Positions 1 through 11,085 of a stretch of 64,000 nt of DNA are shown here, one piece after another (positions within the stretch are counted from its first letter, which is position 1; the number at the start of each line of letters is the position of its first letter). Below the pieces are notes generated by a model that did no database searches, had not been told where the DNA came from, and saw only the letters and a list, made by a program, of their open reading frames with translations. Origin of the DNA: Brachypterus glaber (Eukaryota; Arthropoda; Insecta; Coleoptera; Kateretidae). A program made the position numbers and the translations under genes. Where the stretch lies: positions 44,914,626-44,978,625 of the forward strand of contig OY294044.1 of assembly GCA_958510825.1 (NCBI GenBank). The letters are read 5' to 3'.

Positions 1-744
1 CTACAGATATTACATATTACCAATAATATAAAATAAGTGTTATATATTTTAAAATATAGAGTTTTTTTTATAAACAAAATTTCAAACATTCCAGCGATAT
101 ATTCCTAATATTATGGATAAAAAGTAATATTTAATAAAAAAAATAATTTTATATTTAGGGATCGTAATTTCGTTTTCGTGACTACCACATATATATGACA
201 CTATATACAGAAATTCGAATCAAAATGTATTTTTTTTGTCCGTATTTAATTCAAAATTTGAATGCTTGTTTATTTGAGTATTTCCGACTAGGGGGACGGA
301 ATTTTGGACAAGAAAAAAAATGATGAACGTATTTCGCGACCCAATATAATTCTAGATTTTTAGGTTAAAAGTTTGTTAAACTAGCTAAAAAAGTAGTAAA
401 ACTGATATAAAACACTATACACATAATAAATAGCACCAGTAATGCATAATTAGTAACTTACCTTTTACAAAAAAACCTTAAGAAAGGTCACCACACCTGT
501 TAACAAATAAGCCTAAAAATTGCACTACTTTCTGCCCTGACGCTTAGTTTTTTGTGATTACGCTGTAATGGAGGGGATTTAATATGGCAAATTTGGTGCG
601 TTCAATAAAAGACAACGCACTTTTCTGATATATGCGTTTAAAAAATACGGTTAATACGCTTAAACGCGTATATTGTTTAAAAAGCGCGAAAAAATCGTGC
701 CCGTCGCATTTACCTGCATGGTCGGCGCTCCGTATGGTTACGTT

Positions 745-980
745 ATGGGGATTTTTGTTGTAGCTAAATCTGAATCTGATAATGAAAAAGTTCTAAATCC
801 ACCCCCGGAGGGCGGGGTTAATTAATTTTAAATGTTTACATTACTTTGGTGAAAATTGGTATATAGGGATTTCTGAGGTGGCTTAAACTGAATTTGATAA
901 TAAAAAATTCTAACTAAACCCCTGAGGGGCGGTAATTTTATTAAAACTGGATATATTGGGGTTTTTCAGGTCGCAAAATA
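745..980. repeat. Two degenerate copies of the ~98-bp GGGG-hairpin repeat
   Basis: Two diverged units share a tgaatctgat-like block (771 and 889) followed by a short C-rich/G-rich inverted repeat (cacccc..ggggg type) and a block of the form ttggtatataggg. The same unit forms the cleaner array at 7890-8262, so this is a second location of one repeat family. No coding potential is visible. Confidence 0.7.
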
Positions 981-999
981 TGAACCTTGGAATAAAATT

Positions 1000-1515
1000 A
1001 TTTTTAATCTAAAAATATACCTTGAACTGTCATTTTAACAGGTTCAGAGACCACCCATACCAAATTTCATGTTTCCTGGTCCTAGGCGTTTAAATTTTAG
1101 AGAAAATATGACCTTGAATTGTCATTTTGATAGGCGCGTATATTGGCCCTGTTCCAAAGACCACTCATACCCAATTCCATGTTTAAAACTTAGCAAAATA
1201 TGTCCTTAAACTGTCATTATGACATGTGCGTAAATTGGTCTCCTTTCAGAGACCACCCATTCCAAATTTAACGTTTCTAGGCCTAGGCATTTTAAAATTA
1301 TCAAAATATGCTTAGATTGGTCTTGCTTCAGAGAACAACCATACCAAATTTCATGTTTCTAGATCTAGGCCAAATATGACCTTGATGTGTTATTTTAACC
1401 GCTGCGTAAATTGGTCTTATTTCAGGGACTACCCATAACAAATTGAACTCTCATTTTGACAGGTGCATAGATTGATCTTATTTTAGGGACCACCTATACC
1501 AAATTTTATGTTTTA
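1000..1515. repeat. Degenerate tandem array, about six units
   Basis: A gaccacccatac-like block recurs at about 1047, 1157, 1249, 1331, 1425 and 1486, each time followed by an accaaatttcatgtt-like block and preceded by a gtcattttgacaggtgcg-like block. Spacing is irregular (61-110 bp), so the units have suffered indels. No coding potential. Confidence 0.75.
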
Positions 1516-1559
1516 ATTTCGTTATTAAGTCTACCAAACAAAAAAAATAAATAAAAAGT

Positions 1560-1905
1560 ATACTTTGTTAGAAAGTCTACGGTTTTTACGGTTAATTTAA
1601 ATTTTTCACCAGAAATCTTTTTCCTGTCGATTTGCAGTTTTGAATCCTATAATTTATGCCTAATTGGAAATTAATTATTAAATAACATCAACAAGTTATT
1701 AGCGTTAGAAAGTCTACAAAGAATAAAGCCACGCTCGTTAAGTTTTTACTTTTGTGAAAATATAAAAAAAATCACTTTTTAATCAAACATTCTTCACAAA
1801 CCCGACACAATAGAAGACTACTGCTGCCAACTAAAACCTTAAACTAACGAATATATTGCCAGACAACTCTAAAACCAGCGTTAAAAAGTCTACATTCGAA
1901 AGATA
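1560..1905 (+). repeat. Dispersed repeat R1, copy without SINE (empty site)
   Basis: This stretch is the reverse complement of 11680-11844 plus 12125-12335, with shared blocks such as gcgttagaaagtctac and tttacttttgtgaaaatat. The homology is continuous here, whereas the 11-12 kb copy is interrupted by a 280-bp SINE, so this copy is the empty-site allele of that insertion. The motif gttagaaagtctac recurs inside the repeat. Its class is unknown; the open frame from 1856 to 2191 begins in this repeat and shows no recognisable domain. Confidence 0.75.
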
Positions 1906-3187
1906 TGAAAACTTAGGGACATTTTTTTTTCTTAAAAAAATATTCAATTTTTTTTTTGCTCTGGAAATAATAGATCAGAGTTCAAAGTATTTACCTATTC
2001 AGCCATTCCATGATAACGGACGATACAATTCGTACAATATTTTATCAAATATTAAAAAAAAAGTCCCAAAAACTAAAACCGATATTAAAGCTGGTATGAA
2101 AAATAAAATAATAAATACAATCATTATCTGGCATTTAGGGTTTACAAGATTTGATTTTTTAAACTCTGATGACGGACGCTACAAAAAATAGAAGTGGAAT
2201 AATTCTATTTTATGTTTCGCCCAAATATTAGAAAATTGGTTAAGGATCAAATTCAAACTTTATTATAGTATGGTTGGCATTGGTACTAGATATATTTTTT
2301 TAAATTTCATTTAATGTTTAGTTTAACATACAGTATATGAGAAAATTAAATGTGTGACGACGGACGCTACATGACGGACACTACAAAATTTCCACCAAAA
2401 TTTTAATCTTTTATTTTCTAATGTATCTTAAAAAACCAAAAACAACTACAATTTGAATCAAAAAAACTCTAAATTTAACAGTTAAATAAAACACTACTTA
2501 AATACAACACATGAATTATAACTGGAATTTCTGGTTTGGCCGGTTTTGATTGGATAAATTTTGTTTAATTTTGTTAGGGTTCGTTCATGCTGTGTAAATA
2601 TAATTTTATTGGGCTATTAATGAAAAATAGATTAATTTTAAATTAGAATTGTAAAATTTAGACCTCAACAATTATATTTCATAATAAAAGTATGGCATAT
2701 AACAATTTTAAATTTTTCACCTTGGTTTCAAATTGTCTGGAATGGCTGTATTACAACTATGTATTTCGTTTAAAACTTTATTTTCCTTTTTTTAATTTAC
2801 TCTTAAACTAGCAAAAACGAGTCCGGGACATGGTATTTTTAGTTACTTTTTGACATAAAAAATATCACATATCCACAAAAAGACACATGTTAACCAAATC
2901 TATGGCGCCCAACTGACAAAACAATGGCGTTTCCAATGAAATTAAAAATAAAAACAAAATACTAAAAACTTGGACTGAAGTTCCAGACAGCCTAATGGCC
3001 ACACTTGGTAGAATGACCGATATACTAGGGTTGGTAAAAATAATAAATATCTTATTATTCAAATATGGATTTAAGTTGCAAAAATATTAAAGTTGGTTTA
3101 AAAAATGAATTTACTATAAGGAAAAATAAATGAATTTTCGAAATTATGCATTTTCAGTTAAAGTTGCGTTTAAAATTTAGATAAGTA
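1906..3187. other. AT-rich stretch without a recognisable gene
   Basis: Low-complexity AT-rich sequence. A gacggacgctac motif occurs near 2171 and 2357. No frame shows a domain I recognise. Confidence 0.5.
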
Positions 3188-3609
3188 CACTGAAAAAAGG
3201 ATCCTTTGCGATAATGGCATATGAAATTAGTCCAAATGCTTCGCACTCTTGAATACGTCCAACAGTGCATTCTCTTAACATGAAAATATAATTCACTTGC
3301 CAAGATATTTCTGATTCTTTAACTTAAAATTCTTTGATCTTGTGTGAAATGCAAGTGGTCTTGTCTCAAAAGAAAAATGTTTGGGCCCAAGTATTTAAAA
3401 TTATTTAATTTTTAACAATCTTAAAACAAGATAAATGGTATTTGCCTCAAATGCGCCAGGTCCAAGAAAATTTTAAAAATATTTCAAAAGCGACACTTTT
3501 CTTGGGAAAAGATAAATACTTTTGTTTAAAGATACACATCTTTTAAGCTAAAAGAATAACTGCCAAGAGTGTTGATTACTTTGAGCCAAGAACTTCATTT
3601 TTTTCAGTG
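3188..3609. mobile_element. MITE, CACTGAAAAAA ends, TA target duplication
   Basis: A 422-bp element begins cactgaaaaaa and ends ttttttcagtg, each end flanked by TA (3186-3187 and 3610-3611). Short terminal inverted repeats with a TA duplication are the signature of Tc1/mariner-type non-autonomous elements. No transposase is encoded. The interior holds several short ccaag/cttgg inverted motifs. Confidence 0.75.
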
Positions 3610-4723
3610 TAGGTATAATTGCAGCTCAAAAACAAAAGCTAGAGGAATACTTTTGTTTAGGCAAACTTGTAGCTTGTTGGGCCTATATTAACTGGTATAG
3701 AATTTATTATTTTAACCAGCTGTTTTGGTTCTCGAAAATTTCCCAGTGGCAACTGCGGCAGTTCCGAACCCGTTCAGGACTGGCGCAGATGCCAGTGGTA
3801 AATTATCGAGAACTAAAACAAGCCTATTAAGACATGAAAGTTTACTTAAAAAATAATTTTGGACAGTGGAGAATTAAAAGAAAAGTAGGCCTATATTGGA
3901 ATACTGCTCCAGATAACAAATTATGTAGGGCTTAGAAATTTTAGAAAGAACTGGCTAGAGATATGTTAGGATGGAGACCTGCCTCAAACCAATTTGAAAA
4001 ATAAACAGAATATAGGAAATAATTTTTTGTAGACGAAGCAACTGTACTAAATTGGTTGAATCTTCTCTAAAAGCATCCTTTCTCTGTTTAACCCGTTTAA
4101 ACAGCTCATCTCGGACGAGTAATGAAACTAAAATTATTAATTTAATTTTACATTCCCATTTTATTATAATTAGTCCAAATTGTAATAGAGTTAAGTAGAA
4201 ATTATAGTAGTTATAAAATTTGCTAAAAACTTTTACCATAGATATAAACTTTTTAATACCATTATTAATTATAATTATTTTACCTAAGAATATGAAATTT
4301 CATATTAATTATTTTATAAGAAATTAACTAATTATTTTAAAGATACATAGATTTCTAAACCTAATTATATTTCGTAATAATAATATAGGGGAAGGTGGTA
4401 CAAACTGGGATTGTTCACAATAAGCAACAGTAACATTTATGAATTTATTTATTTATTTATTTTAGAGCAGTTACACAGAGGCATGGAGAGCCCCAAATAA
4501 GCTTTATGCTTGTGCTAGGGGCTCGCCATTAATTTTGACAACAAATAAATATACAAACAGAAACATATCGCAGAAGTAGATTTCAATCACTGTAAATTTT
4601 TCAATAATTTCAGATCGTATCTCCATTTCTTCACTATTCCTTCTTCTTAGTTTACAGAAAATACTTTTTAGGCCATAATTAATTTAATTTTGATAAAATA
4701 AATATTTTTAGAAACTTATAATA
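3610..4723. other. Intergenic, nothing recognised
   Basis: AT-rich. It includes a short imperfect inverted pair (cgagaa..ttcccagtggc and gccagtgg..attatcgagaac, about 3730-3815). No gene is supported. Confidence 0.45.
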
Positions 4724-4934
4724 TATGGGTAATTCCATGGTAACTGTCGTTACAGCCGCAGAAAAAATTACACTTTCTTTTAGATATTTTATTGTATGAT
4801 ATTATTATTAAAGATCGTTTTTTATTTATTTTTTTAAAGTCTGTTTGTGAAAAAATGAGAATTTAATAAAATATTCAAAAGAAAGTGTCATTTTTTCTGC
4901 GGCTGTAACGACAGTTACCATATAATTACCCATA
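4724..4934. mobile_element. Hairpin MITE, 211 bp
   Basis: Two ~70-bp arms (4724-4793 and 4865-4934) are near-perfect reverse complements, with ends tatgggtaatt / aattacccata and inner blocks of the form ggtaactgtcgttacagccg / cggctgtaacgacagttacc. The ends include TA, consistent with a TA-targeting family. Confidence 0.85.
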
Positions 4935-5456
4935 TTCTTTTTTTCTGCTAACAGACAGACATATGGCCTTCCAAATTATGGAAGGACATGGAAAACTTTT
5001 TCCTTTGCCATAGAACACATAAAAATTATATATTAATCTAAATTAATTCGTTCTTTAATACAGATTATATAACAAATAAACATGTTGCTGTTGTTGCTGG
5101 AGAATCCCACTCACCCGCAACCGGGGGATAGAATAATTTTTTTCTCTAAAGAGATAAGAAAATCGTCTTAAAGTAAAATAAGACCCCGCTCCCTTTAGTT
5201 ACTTATTTAAATTAATTATACTGTATCTTAATATTAACATTTATGGATATGTGCCTTTTTTCTGCTCATAATTATTATTTCTACAGAAATAATTAGATAT
5301 AATCGATATAATCTTTTAATTATATTAGACACGAGATTGCGCCGACTAGAAAAAATGTAAGTTACGTGCATAAAGCATCTGTGTGTGTTACATTATTAAC
5401 TCTTGACTGTTAGGCCAGGAGACTTGTATTAAATAGCTATTTTCTTAACTAGTGTA
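4935..5456. other. Intergenic, nothing recognised
   Basis: AT-rich with no domain-bearing frame. The block tgttgctgttgttgctgg near 5083 is simple-sequence-like. Confidence 0.4.
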
Positions 5457-7005
5457 TTAACTATGAAATCGCGAGAGGATCGTACGGTCGATCTACAACA
5501 TCTCAGATCTTTTAGATTTTTTTTTGTTTCGTTCCTACGTCCAAATTATTCACAAATCCAAAATATTTTTTTGATCCGAACCCCAGTTCTATCCTTAGGG
5601 GCCAAAGAATTTTGGCCCTATAAAAAGTCAACATTTCATTATTCTAGCATAATAATTTTATTTGGAAAGCTAAAAACATAAAAATTGGTGACAAGTTGGC
5701 TCTAACTATGTTTTTGTACAAAAAATTTTTCTACATAGAGGGCGCTACCGCCAGTTTACGGTAAAAAAATGGCTTTTTTTGGACGCCAACAGATGGCCTA
5801 AGCAACGCTTTTTGATTTTGATTACCCTCATATTATCAGATTTTAATAGATATACCAAAATAAAAATCTTAAGAAAAGAAAAGAATCAAGTCTACCTTGA
5901 TGTACCACAGTTTGATCCGCCGCGGCGCTTCGCTGCAGACCCAACTTTAAAATGGACCCAATGGCGAGTACTTAAAAAATGGGCAAATATAAATGTAGCA
6001 AATAACAAAGGAATATCTATATTATTGAATGGCACACTTGCTTTTTCTCATAAGCGTTGCTGACGCCATCTATTAGCGACGAAAGTAAGTATTTTTTTTT
6101 TGCCGAAAACTGTCTATGTACAAAAATTAAAAACTTTTTTTTCACAAAAACATAACTAACGATGCAAGTCAATTTGGGAAAAAATTTCAAAGTTTTACCT
6201 TCTGAAATAATTTTTTTTAAGGACCACAGTTTGAAGCCGCGGCGCTTCGCTGCAGATACAACTTTAAAATAGGCTAAATGGCGGGCGCTTAAAGTGTAAC
6301 CAACGAAAGTAAAAAATGAATAAAGGAATATTTATGTTATCGAAAGGCATATTTGGCTTTTCTGACAAGCGTTGTTTACGCCATATGTTGGCGTCGAAAA
6401 GAAGCCATTTTTTTACCTAAAACTGGCTGCAGTGTATGTATGTATAAATATTTGAATACTTTTTTTCATAAAGACATAGCTAACAATGCTAGTCAACTTG
6501 TGAACAAATTTCTAATTTTTAACTTTTAAAATAATTTTTTTTAAGGAATTTTGAAGCCGCGGCTTTGCTGCAGACTCCGCTTTAAAATAGGCTAAATGAC
6601 GGGAACTTAAAGTGTAGTTAATGGAAATTTAAAAATTAATAAAGGAATATTTATGTTATCGAAAGGCATATTTGGTTTTTCTGACAATCTTGCTTGCGTC
6701 TTGCCTGCGTTGAAAAAACGCCATTTTTTTACCGTAAACTGGCGGTAGCGCCCTCTATGTACACAAATTTGAAACTTTTTTTTACAAAAACACAGCTAAC
6801 TATAAGAGCCAACTTGTTATGCTAGAATAATGAAATGTTGACTTTTTTATAGGGGAAGTATTCTTTAGCCCCTAGAGACAGAACTGGATGTCAGATTAAA
6901 GAAACATTTTAAATTTATGATTAATTTAGAAAAATATCAAAAGAATCTAAGATCTGTTGTAGAACAAACCCCCCAAGTACGATCCTCTCGGGATTTCATG
7001 GTTAA
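5457..7005. mobile_element. Fold-back element with TTAA ends
   Basis: The ends read TTAA-ctatgaaatcgcgagagg and the reverse complement of TTAA-ccatgaaatcccgagagg. The inverted arms continue inward with gaps to about 5790 and 6700, including the pair cgctaccgccagtttacggt / accgtaaactggcggtagcg. TTAA at both tips suggests a piggyBac-type target duplication, although the tips do not begin with the usual CCC. There is no transposase; the interior is tandem repeats. Frames inside (such as 5779-6063) lie on these repeats and are not believable genes. Confidence 0.75.
5919..6700. repeat. ~319-bp tandem repeat inside the fold-back
   Basis: The block gccgcggcgcttcgctgcag starts near 5919, 6237 and 6557, each followed by actttaaaat, a ggaatattta-like block and a gcatatttggctttttctga-like block. 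Spacing is about 318 and 320 bp, so three tandem units fill the core of the element. Confidence 0.8.
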
Positions 7006-7097
7006 GTGGATAAAATCACTTATTACACGAGTTGAAAATTAAATTTTATCCAAAACCCTTTAATTTTAAATAAAAATCCATAATTTAGCTAAAAATT

Positions 7098-7290
7098 ATG
7101 ATAAAAAGATTAAGCAAAATATTTTTTAGTCACTAGTGGAAAAACTTAACTTTTTATATTTAAAATAGTGTTTTTCTACGCAAAAGAGTGAGCAAAAAAT
7201 TTTTTACTCACTAGTGGAAAAAATTTAACTTTAAATATTTAAAAAAGCGCTGAAAACAAGTGTTTCTATAAAGGTATTGGATAAAAAATA
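7098..7290. repeat. Dispersed repeat R2, copy 1
   Basis: Contains two tandem sub-units (agtcactagtggaaaaac.. and ctcactagtggaaaaaat..). The whole is the reverse complement of 12843-13018. Class unknown. Confidence 0.7.
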
Positions 7291-7574
7291 TTAAAATCAA
7301 ATTAGTTTGATAAAAACATTAGTATCACAATACAATCAATTAATGGCCGTTTTTGGCGCACGCGTGAAATTATTGAAACAGAGTTGCCTGCGGCGGCGGA
7401 AGTATAAGCGGTTAATGCATTCAGTACTTAATTCGAATGGGCTAAAGTATGAGTTCGAGTCCGCGGTGAAAGACAATTTTTTATTTATGCGATGTGGCAT
7501 CGAGACTTGTGGCCGACTGTATCAGTATGGCTACTCTCTTTGTAAATTATTAATTTTTGCTTTCCCATTTTGAA

Positions 7575-7790
7575 AATTTTCAAATTTTCGGAAAGCCTTG
7601 TATTTGTGCAAAAATTTTCAAACTTTTTTTTTGCGTATTTTTGCGTTTTATGACGTTTTATGTCGATATAAATCAATTTCGAACAAAAAAAAATGTCGGT
7701 CGATCGGTCTGTCCGGTAAATTTTGTATGCACGATAACTTAACAACGCTTTAAGCTAGAGACTTGAAATTTAACATACAGGTATGTTACC
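7575..7790 (+). repeat. Dispersed GTCGGTCGATCGGTCTGTCC-type repeat
   Basis: A gcgttttatgacgttttatg block, then an A-tract, then gtcggtcgatcggtctgtcc, then a gataacttaacaacgc / tagagacttgaaat block. The same order (gcgttttat, A-tract, tctg run) recurs at 15730-15960 and, reversed, at 52290-52500, which points to one repeat family. Class not identified. Confidence 0.6.
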
Positions 7791-7889
7791 AAAAGTTCTC
7801 GCCCGGGATTGTTTTTGGGGAACATTGGGGTGTGGCAAGGGGCGCAATGGGGAAAATATATTTAAAAAAAAAAAAAATTAAAATTGCTA

Positions 7890-8262
7890 AATAGGGGTTT
7901 TTAAGGTTGCTAAAATCTGGTAATAAAATTTTTCTAGGTCCACCCCCTCGGTGGTGAGGGGGTAAATATTTTTAAATGTTTTAATATTTTCGTCAAAATT
8001 GGTATATAGGGTTTTTGGGGTCCACGAATCTGAATCTGATAATAAATTTTTTATAATTTCACCCCCTGAGAGGTGGGGGTAGTTTTCATAAAAATTGGTA
8101 TATTGGGGTTTTTGAGGTTGCTGAAAGTGAATCTGATAATAAAAAAAAATCTAACTCCACCCCCTGAGGTGAGGGGGGTAGTTTTTGTGAAAATTGGTAT
8201 ATTGGGGTTTTTGAGGTTGCTGAAAGTGAATCTGATAATAAAAAATCCTTTTCACGCGCGGA
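7890..8262. repeat. ~98-bp tandem repeat with C/G hairpins
   Basis: Units recur with tgaatctgat at 8031, 8128 and 8227. Each carries a caccccctgaggtgaggggg-type inverted repeat and the block attggtatattggggttttt. The frame at 8073-8267 is simply two repeat units translated (repeated IKIGILGFLRLLKVNLII) and should not be called a gene. Confidence 0.85.
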
Positions 8263-8639
8263 GGTGAAAAATGGGAAACTGGGCAGTGTATTTTTATTAT
8301 TTGTGGTATTATCAATTGTTAAAATTTGATTATACTTGCCTTAGATTGAGCTTCACACTTGTGAAGGGGGATAATAGCACAGTAATGCATAATAATAGCA
8401 CTTGCACTTAGGCCAAACACCCATTGTGAATACTACATTTTTTGGACCACCGGCTTATAGTGACTTCCGAACCACTGTTTATAAGGCACAAATACAATTT
8501 TTGACCAGGAATTCTTAAAGTGGTCCCTTATTTTCTCCTCTCTCACTTGAGCCAAAAACCTGTTGTGAAACGAATGTCACAGGGCAATGATGAGCAGCAC
8601 TAGATAGATGCACCTAAAATAAGAATCTCAATACTTTTT

Positions 8640-8893
8640 CTAGGGGAACCAACCAAGAAAAGAACCAGATTACTTCTGGGCATGTTTAAAAGTCAACTGA
8701 GAGAAATAACGGGAAGTCCCGTGTGCATGAGATGTGGAAAAGGGGATGAAGAGCCCTACCACCTTAGATGTAAATCTCCATCGCTAACAAGCCTAAGATG
8801 GAAGTACTTCGGAAACGACTTATTGGAACCGAACGATATCAGGGTCACTCCCCTGAAACCGTACCTGAACTTTATAAAAAAACAGGGATAATA
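8640..8893 (+). pseudogene. C-terminal fragment of a non-LTR retrotransposon polyprotein
   Basis: The frame from 8644 reads GEPTKKRTRLLLGMFKSQL and continues through SPVCMRCGKGDEEPYHLRC to a stop at 8891. The Cys-x2-Cys...His-x3-Cys pattern after an RLLLG-like helix is the C-terminal zinc-binding tail that follows RNase H or reverse transcriptase in several insect non-LTR elements. Only about 80 residues remain and nothing upstream encodes RT, EN or RNase H, so it is a 5'-truncated dead copy. The neighbouring sequence is plain AT-rich repeat. The clade cannot be decided from this tail. Confidence 0.65.
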
Positions 8894-9667
8894 TGAGGAA
8901 GCTCCCACTGTAATTAAAAAACTCCAAACTACTTTTCTTTTAAAATTAGATTTTTTTATCCCAAAATCAACCTCCAGTTACATATTTATTTAAATATGTC
9001 ACTTCAACAAAAACTAAATTTTTGTACATAATTTTTATAGAAAGAAGGCGCTTTCTTTGTAAAATGAAACCTTTTTAAATAATATTAAATAAATACCGCA
9101 CCGTAAATTTCGAAAAATCGTATTTAAAAAAAATCAATTTTCGTTTCCTTGCACTAATTACTCTGTACATAATGAAGTTTTTTTTTTATTTTGTTCGATC
9201 AGACTCATGAACTTATTTGCAAAATGTATAAAATAAAATGTGAAGCATTAAATAATGTTTGCCTTCTCTTATTACTATAAACGCTATAAATCACGTATCG
9301 AGATTTATGAAAATATAAAAAATAAAAATAAATAAGTAAATAATGTATTGGAAAATTTCTTACTCGCAAATAGTTATTATATTTGTTTTTTTTTTAGGAA
9401 ATAGTTAATGCAACTTAGGTTAAAAATTATTGATAGATGAAAATTACTTAGTAACTTAACAGAAACCGATAGCAGTTTGAAATATGACAAAAAAAAATCA
9501 CAAAAGGTCCTTATATAAATGAATTTTTTAACACTTTTACGCCGGATGACTCTCTTGAGATTTGGTCCCGTCCTTGGCACAGCGCGCACGACTCCCATAG
9601 GAGCCAGGCATCAGTTTTAAAGCAGCGCTGTAGGGAGGTAAATGCGCGTGAGTCAGCGTGTGGCGTA
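8894..9667. other. Intergenic, nothing recognised
   Basis: AT-rich, with a short GC-richer patch at 9540-9665 (tggtcccgtccttggcacagc region). No frame with a recognisable domain. Confidence 0.4.
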
Positions 9668-10052
9668 CACTGTAAATGCAAATATGGTAATTTTACAGCA
9701 AATAAAGTAGGTCATATGTTGCCAGCAAAGAAAGTGGTAAATTTAAATCAGTATCGTAAATTCACAGTTATCTGTAAAAATGTGAATTTTTATTTTGGTA
9801 ATTTTACTGCTATCTTTTGTAGAATGTAAGCTATTATTATGGTAATTTTCGGGACTTTCTGTAAAAGTGCCGGGTTTTTGGACCACATGCATGAATTTTA
9901 ATGCAAAATTATTGTACCGACAGAGATTTTACTAAACCCAGTAATATTGAGGTTAATTTAATAAATATTGTAAATTCACATTCTGACATTGTAAATTTGC
10001 TTTAATTATTATAGTTAAAACTACTTTAAGATTGACGGACAAATTTAGAGTG
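9668..10052. mobile_element. MITE, CACTGTAAAT ends, TA target duplication
   Basis: The left end cactgtaaatgcaaa and the right end (reverse complement cactctaaatttgtc) are imperfect inverted repeats, each bordered by TA (9666-9667, 10053-10054). Length is 385 bp with no coding frame. The interior repeats ggtaattttac motifs. Confidence 0.6.
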
Positions 10053-10526
10053 TAGCATATTATATTCTACTATTTTCATAGACATATGCGGTTGTTACCG
10101 GGTGCGCATGTCGGCTTCGTTCGACATGTATGCAAGAAATTTATACAAAAAATACTTTAGCAAACGCCTATGCAACCAGATTATAGGGTGGCAGTGAAAG
10201 TGTTATATTCATTCGTAAATTCTTGAGTTATCGGGGTAATAAAAAACGTGACATCGGACGGACGCGCCGGATGAAAAGACATTTTAAATTTAAACTTTAT
10301 ATAGTTGCTTATTTTTTATGAAACACATTTGCACGGTGCCTTTTTGGGGGTATTTTTTGTTTGTTTGGAAACCCTCAAATTCTACTACTACCATTCAATA
10401 GTACCGTCCATTTATATGATTTCCAGCGAAAATTAAAAAAAAAACTACCGAGCGCTTTGTTTTTTATCAAAAAAAAAAAGAATGCTAAACGAGCTGCAAA
10501 GAGTAAAACAAGCCATAAGTTTTTTT

Positions 10527-10900
10527 ATTTTATTTTTCTAATAATTGAAAAAATGCAATATACCCTTTTATTTTAAATAGTATATAATGAAATGCGTAGC
10601 ATTACATATGTACACGAGTTGTTTTAGTCTTCGCAGCTCGTTTAGCATTTATTTATTTTTAATAAAAAACGCTCGGTAGATTTTTTTATTTTCATAAGCC
10701 ATATTTTCCCAAAATTTTATTTTTCTAATAATTGAAAAAATGCAATATACCCTTTTATTTTAAATAGTATATAATGAAATGCGTAGCATTACATATGTAC
10801 ACGAGTTGTTTTAGTCTTCGCAGCTCGTTTAGCATTTATTTATTTTTAATAAAAAACGCTCGGTAGATTTTTTTATTTTCATAAGCCATATTTACCCAAA
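10527..10900. repeat. 187-bp direct tandem duplication
   Basis: The block attttatttttctaataatt starts near 10527 and again near 10714. The two units stay almost identical through ataagccatatttNcccaaaa, indicating recent duplication. Each unit contains cagctcgtttagcat, which is complementary to atgctaaacgagctg at about 10481. Confidence 0.9.
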
Positions 10901-10964
10901 AGTAGGAGTTAAAATATTAGTTAGGTATAAATTAAAACGAGAGTCTATTTTCTCCTAGTTTCTA

Positions 10965-11016
10965 TTTATTGAGGACGCGTTTCGAAGTCTAACACGACTC
11001 CATCTTCAGCTCCAAA
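10965..11016 (-). ncRNA. Hammerhead-ribozyme-like motif (left arm)
   Basis: On the minus strand: CTGAAGA (11003-11009), one extra T, stem II ggagtc/gacttc (one G-U) with loop gtgtta, GAAA (10980-10983), then CGCGTC. CUGA-N-GA, GAAA and a U-C cleavage step match the hammerhead core. Stem III is only the palindrome acgcgt, as in the minimal type I hammerheads known from PLEs, which act as dimers. The extra base before stem II is non-canonical. Cleavage activity is inferred only. Confidence 0.6.
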
Positions 11017-11034
11017 TCTTGATTAACTATTTCT

Positions 11035-11085
11035 TTGGAGCTGAAGATGGAGTCGTGTTAGACTCCGAAACGCGTCCTCAATAAA
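11035..11085 (+). ncRNA. Hammerhead-ribozyme-like motif (right arm)
   Basis: CTGAAGA (11041-11047), T, perfect 6-bp stem II ggagtc/gactcc closing loop gtgtta (11049-11066), GAAA (11067-11070), CGCGTC (11071-11076). The flanking gag and ctc can close stem I, with tttctt and aagaaa complementary further out. Same core as the left arm and as the PLE 3' region at 55.8 kb. Confidence 0.62.
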
